Positions 4,287-5,111 of a DNA stretch of 5,111 nt are shown here, in pieces. The stretch spans positions 1-5,111 of the forward strand of contig JAFKKQ010000188.1 of assembly GCA_017304505.1 (NCBI GenBank), given 5' to 3'. The stretch's first letter is position 1, and every line of letters starts with the position of its first letter. A program made the translations under genes and the position numbers. The notes beneath the pieces are model-generated. The model did not search any database. It was not told the DNA's origin and saw only the letters and a list, made by a program, of their open reading frames with translations. The stretch comes from Hyphomicrobiales bacterium (GTDB taxonomy: Bacteria; Pseudomonadota; Alphaproteobacteria; Rhizobiales; Xanthobacteraceae).

Positions 4287-5111
4287 ATGCGACTTGTCCT
4301 GCCAGTCTTTCTACCAGCCCTGGCATCCGCCATTCTGTTGGTCTGCTCCGCAGCCGGGGCCCGCGCCGTGAACGACAGCGACATCGAGACACTGATCTCG
4401 CATAAGCTCATGCCGGCGATGCTGGGCGAGGACAACATCGGCGGCGTCGCGGTCGCGGTCCGCATCGAGGGGCGCACGCTGTTCTTCAACCGCGGCGTTG
4501 CCGACATGACGAGCCGCCGGCCGATCACGTCGGACTCGCTGTTCAACATCGGCTCGGTGCGCAAATTGCTGGAGGCGACCATTCTGGCGCAGGCGGTGCA
4601 GCGCGGCGAATTGAAATTCGAAGACCCGGTGGCGAAATACGTCACCGAACTGCAGCGCGGCGGGGCGATCCGCAAGGTCACGCTCGGCCAGCTTGCCAGC
4701 CACACCTCCGGGCTGCTGCTGCCGACCGATCACCCGCCGTGGCCGACGAAGCATTACACGCTGGCCGACTTCATCCACGTGCTTAATGCCTGGATGCCGG
4801 AGCCGGGCCAAGCGCCCGGCCGTCAGCGCGTCTACACTCACGCCGGCTATGTGTTGCTGCAGCTTGCACTGGAACGCCGCTTAGGGATGCCGATCGGCAA
4901 ACTGTTTGCGCAGCGCATGCTCGATCCGCTCGGCATGCACGAAACCGTCCTGCCGGAAAACCCGCATAACGGCACCCGCGCGCCGCTGCCCGGCGCCGTG
5001 CAGGGCTACGGCGAGGATGGCGAGCCGATCGGCGTTCCCGGCAATCAGCAGGGCTATTACGAGTTTCCAGGCACCGGCCAGTTGTTCTCCTCGGCCCGCG
5101 ACCTCGCCGCG
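4287..5111 (+). CDS. Secreted class C beta-lactamase-related serine hydrolase (runs off right edge)
   Basis: An open frame of 275 codons from ATG 4287 to the window edge. Residues 1-27 form a signal peptide (hydrophobic core 3-23, cleavage after A-R-A), so the enzyme should be exported. The penicillin-binding-type catalytic S-x-x-K is S90-V-R-K93 in N-I-G-S-V-R-K; L-K-F-E-D-P-V-A-K-Y (109-118) and L-A-S-H-T-S-G-L (136-143) are standard family blocks. The second motif, Y-x-N in AmpC, reads Y183-T-H185 here. The K-T-G/H-x-G box would be beyond the edge. The P-W-P-T-K-H-Y-T-L-A-D-F and Q-Q-G-Y-Y-x-F-P-G-T-G-Q stretches may mark a conserved subfamily. Real substrate is unknown: family members include beta-lactamases, esterases and D-amino-acid peptidases. 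The ribosome binding site is weak (GGGA about 10 bases upstream). Confidence 0.88.
   Translation, partial: MRLVLPVFLPALASAILLVCSAAGARAVNDSDIETLISHKLMPAMLGEDNIGGVAVAVRIEGRTLFFNRGVADMTSRRPITSDSLFNIGSVRKLLEATILAQAVQRGELKFEDPVAKYVTELQRGGAIRKVTLGQLASHTSGLLLPTDHPPWPTKHYTLADFIHVLNAWMPEPGQAPGRQRVYTHAGYVLLQLALERRLGMPIGKLFAQRMLDPLGMHETVLPENPHNGTRAPLPGAVQGYGEDGEPIGVPGNQQGYYEFPGTGQLFSSARDLAA

Noticed and set aside
3136..4371. 411-residue plus-strand frame
   Set aside because: It overlaps DUF899, PepSY and dodecin in another frame; all three are recognisable families with good ribosome binding sites.
4238..4841. Two long minus-strand frames opposite the serine hydrolase
   Set aside because: They are antisense to a gene with a signal peptide, S-x-x-K and family blocks; GC-rich shadows.

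Overview
The window looks like the chromosome of a GC-rich alphaproteobacterium, most likely Bradyrhizobium, Rhodopseudomonas or a relative (Nitrobacteraceae). The reasons are GC-rich coding sequence from about 1190 onward, several copies of the GTAG(C/G)...GAGCGAAGCGAAA-type inverted repeats that I associate with these genomes, and a DUF899 / PepSY / dodecin / serine-hydrolase gene set typical of the group. The genus is an inference; no rRNA or marker gene is present.

Left part (1 to about 1075): a lower-GC accessory island. Bases 1-85 on the minus strand encode the first 28 residues of an IS3-family transposase OrfA, and the element appears to end near base 147. Immediately beyond, on the plus strand, is the 3' part of a retron-type reverse transcriptase fused to a trypsin-like serine protease (148-1019). 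The retron VTG signature is readable at 168-176, upstream of the first usable start codon, so the gene looks interrupted by the insertion sequence. The catalytic RT domain and any msr-msd RNA would lie outside the window. The protease triad (His, Asp, Ser) is intact. This anti-phage-type retron remnant is the most notable content of the window.

Middle (1075-2540): a REP-like inverted repeat (1075-1156), a 91-residue GNAT-like acetyltransferase gene (1189-1464), and then 788 bases with no convincing gene (1465-2252). That stretch has two parts. The first (1556-1792) is a dense cluster of three different palindromic repeat families. The second begins with a well-formed sigma-70-type promoter (TTGACC, 17 bases, TATATA; 1856-1884), followed by about 360 bases of very GC-rich, hairpin-rich sequence. 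It leads into a small cysteine- and arginine-rich protein gene (2253-2456).

Right part (2541-5111): ordinary chromosomal genes. A DUF899 thioredoxin-fold protein is on the minus strand (2541-3254). Divergent from it are a secreted PepSY-like small protein (3515-3772), dodecin, a flavin-storage protein (3896-4099), and a secreted class C beta-lactamase-related serine hydrolase that runs off the right edge (4287-5111). The spacing (123 and 187 bases) argues against one tight operon for the last three. DUF899 and dodecin fit a loose redox/stress theme, but the sequence shows no direct functional link between them.
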